A stretch of 5,775 nt of DNA from DAOTXR01 sp034435375 (lineage in GTDB: Bacteria; Chloroflexota; Anaerolineae; Aggregatilineales; UBA3940). Numbering within the stretch: position 1 is the first letter of the stretch; every line of letters starts with the position of its first letter. Shown one piece after another: positions 4,640 through 5,775 of this stretch. The stretch lies in contig DAOTXR010000001.1 of NCBI GenBank assembly GCA_034435375.1, positions 1 to 5,775 of the forward strand, read 5' to 3'. Position numbers and translations under genes: made by a program. The notes beneath the pieces are model-generated. The model made no database searches and had not been told where the DNA came from. It saw nothing but the letters and a program-made list of their open reading frames with translations.

Positions 4640-5707
4640 AATCACTGCCATGGTCGTGCCGCCCAACGGCCTGCGCTTCAGCCGCGCCGCGGAGCGTGTC
4701 GGCTGGATGCGCGGGTTGGGCAGCAACCAACTGCCCTCTACCAAATGCCGGGAATGAGGCGATAGTGGTTCCGCAGATCTGCGTTTATCCCGGAAGGACT
4801 CCCACAACACCGTTCCGCTGTCGATGTCTCGGTTCGTTTCTCCGAGCAACCGCCGGCCGAGGGCATCGTCGGGGCCATTCGGCCACGTATGCCCGCCGCC
4901 CTCGATACGGTAGTGGATCACGTCTGCACCGCCCGGTCCGGTGTAGGTCATCCGCCGGACTCGCGAGTTGTCGGTGGTGTTGATGTCGGGCAAATCTTCG
5001 ATCGCCGGTTCCGACCGGCAGCGGTTGTGTTTCACCCAGAAGGCAACGGTGTCGTCCGCCGACAGGACCGACCAGATGCCGAACACCCGTCCCCCGGCGT
5101 AGGGCACGCTGTTGTCTTCCGTGCCCATGATGTGGACGACTGGCAACGGCTTCGTCAAGCAGATGGGCTGGTCCAGTAGCTCCTTGTCCAGGTTATTGGC
5201 GACCGGGCCGATGGCTGCGAGCCGGTCACCGATGGTCCAGGCGAGGGCGAAGGTCATACCCGCTCCTGCCGACATGCCGGTGACGTAGATGCGCTCCGGG
5301 TCGCCGTGGTCGTCCTGCACCACGAGGTCCAGAAGTCGGGTTAGGAAGCCGACATCGTCCACACCACCCTCTTCCCAGTAGTGCGTGTTCCAGGTCTTGT
5401 TCAACCCGTCGGGTGCGACCAGGATGGCCCGGTTTTCGCGGGCGATTCGCGGCAGGGACGTCTGACCCCAAACGATCTGGCCAGTCGATGCGGCGGGATG
5501 CAATAACAGAATGATCGGATGTCGCTCGTTACCGCCGTGCTGCGGTACCCAGATGAGGTAAGTGCGGTCCTCCCCGTCGTGCTGCAGGGTCCGGGTTTCC
5601 GGTGGGGTGTCTAGCTCCGGTGGAGCGTCGGCAGCCCGCCCAGCAATTACGACGATGCCAAGACAAACGATCAGAAGTATGAGGAAGATAAGATTTCGGT
5701 TTTTCAT
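4637..5707 (-). CDS. Secreted PHB-depolymerase/LpqC-like esterase with attC-encoded tail
   Basis: This is a 356-residue alpha/beta-hydrolase of the polyhydroxybutyrate depolymerase / feruloyl esterase group (LpqC-like, COG3509). An N-terminal hydrophobic segment (residues 6-22) followed by AGRAADA suggests export. The catalytic triad is visible: Ser146 in GMSAGAG (144-150), Asp198 in GTEDNSVPYAGG and His273 in GGGHTWPNG. LLLHPAAST (67-75) forms the oxyanion-side strand, and GGVDDVGF (114-121) and RDIDSGTVLWESF (293-305) are also family-typical. The enzyme-like region ends near residue 310. Residues 330-349 (PNPRIQPTRS… to PLGG) are encoded by the attC at 4661-4721, and the stop lies in the first bases of the next cassette. 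The start at 5707 has no strong ribosome binding site; an out-of-frame ATG lies 7 nt upstream. The substrate is unknown: polyester, acetyl-xylan or feruloyl esters are all possible. Confidence 0.87.
   Translation of the reverse strand: MKNRNLIFLILLIVCLGIVVIAGRAADAPPELDTPPETRTLQHDGEDRTYLIWVPQHGGNERHPIILLLHPAASTGQIVWGQTSLPRIARENRAILVAPDGLNKTWNTHYWEEGGVDDVGFLTRLLDLVVQDDHGDPERIYVTGMSAGAGMTFALAWTIGDRLAAIGPVANNLDKELLDQPICLTKPLPVVHIMGTEDNSVPYAGGRVFGIWSVLSADDTVAFWVKHNRCRSEPAIEDLPDINTTDNSRVRRMTYTGPGGADVIHYRIEGGGHTWPNGPDDALGRRLLGETNRDIDSGTVLWESFRDKRRSAEPLSPHSRHLVEGSWLLPNPRIQPTRSAARLKRRPLGGTTMAVI
4661..4721 (-). repeat. attC: attC site embedded in the esterase reading frame
   Basis: On the minus strand R'' is GCCCAAC (4715-4721) and R' is GTTGGGC (4661-4667), an exact inverted match with 61-bp spacing. 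CAGCCG (4700-4705) pairs with CGGCTG (minus strand, 4679-4684). An extra A at 4699 lies on the left-arm side, giving leftward polarity. The whole site is open in the esterase frame and encodes its residues 330-349. Confidence 0.9.
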
Positions 5708-5739
5708 AGTTCATAGAGTGTAGTGGTTTGAGATCTTCC

Positions 5740-5775
5740 GCCGAACGGCTCGCTGCCGCACGCGGAGCGTGCGGC
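5740..5775 (-). repeat. attC: Partial attC site at the window edge
   Basis: On the minus strand this is the right half of a site, ending in R' GTTCGGC (5740-5746; the C is a mismatch to GTTRRRY). The inner stem is a perfect 9-bp hairpin, GCCGCACGC / GCGTGCGGC around a GGA loop (5755-5775). The same GGA loop occurs in the site at 664-723. The rest lies outside the window. It marks the end of the cassette upstream of the esterase. Confidence 0.75.

Noticed and set aside
664..4721. Regular spaced repeats as a CRISPR array
   Set aside because: The repeats are imperfect palindromes 400-1900 bp apart with genes between them, which fits attC sites, not CRISPR repeats and spacers.
4328..4765. Plus-strand open frame of 145 codons
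   Set aside because: It is antisense to the glycosidase signal region and runs through the attC; its composition is that of a GC-rich shadow frame.

Overview
This window is a stretch of integron gene-cassette array read entirely on the minus strand, from right to left. The main evidence is a series of attC-like recombination sites. Four are complete and about 60-70 bp long (664-723, 1722-1788, 2281-2350, 4661-4721). One is cut by the right window edge (5740-5775), and one is reduced to its R''-L'' half (3423-3446). The boxes match the attC core consensus (RYYYAAC ... GTTRRRY). The clearest sites carry an imperfect central stem with one extra base in the minus-strand left arm, which is the polarity expected if the cassettes read leftwards like the genes.

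Layout in reading order (right to left): partial attC; secreted PHB-depolymerase-like esterase (4637-5707), whose reading frame runs through the next attC; that attC; GH114/TM1410-type lipoprotein glycosidase (3511-4626); half attC; GyrI-like small-molecule-binding protein (2746-3378) closely followed by a frameshifted membrane protein (2345-2726); attC; YkvA/DUF1232 membrane protein (1856-2242); attC; four-helix membrane protein (1281-1652) with an ATGA overlap to a decayed medium-chain dehydrogenase/reductase (786-1284); attC; CPBP-type intramembrane protease (117-644), truncated by the end of an IS256-like insertion sequence whose transposase start leaves the window at the left edge (1-131).

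The genes do not form one pathway. They are unrelated, change in base composition from cassette to cassette, and carry their own ribosome binding sites, as is usual for captured cassettes. Two modules hold paired genes: 123-aa membrane protein + dehydrogenase, and GyrI-like + 126-aa membrane protein. The two rightmost genes both encode exported hydrolases that could act on extracellular polymers. Three of the eight cassette-borne genes are broken, by an IS insertion, by an internal deletion plus frameshift, and by a single-base frameshift. This suggests a poorly selected part of an array, although the single-base indels could also be assembly errors.

No integrase, attI site or array promoter is visible, so the integron class and the host cannot be named. 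The short, heterogeneous attC sites are unlike the long uniform repeats of Vibrio superintegrons. They fit environmental or metagenomic arrays of many bacterial groups.
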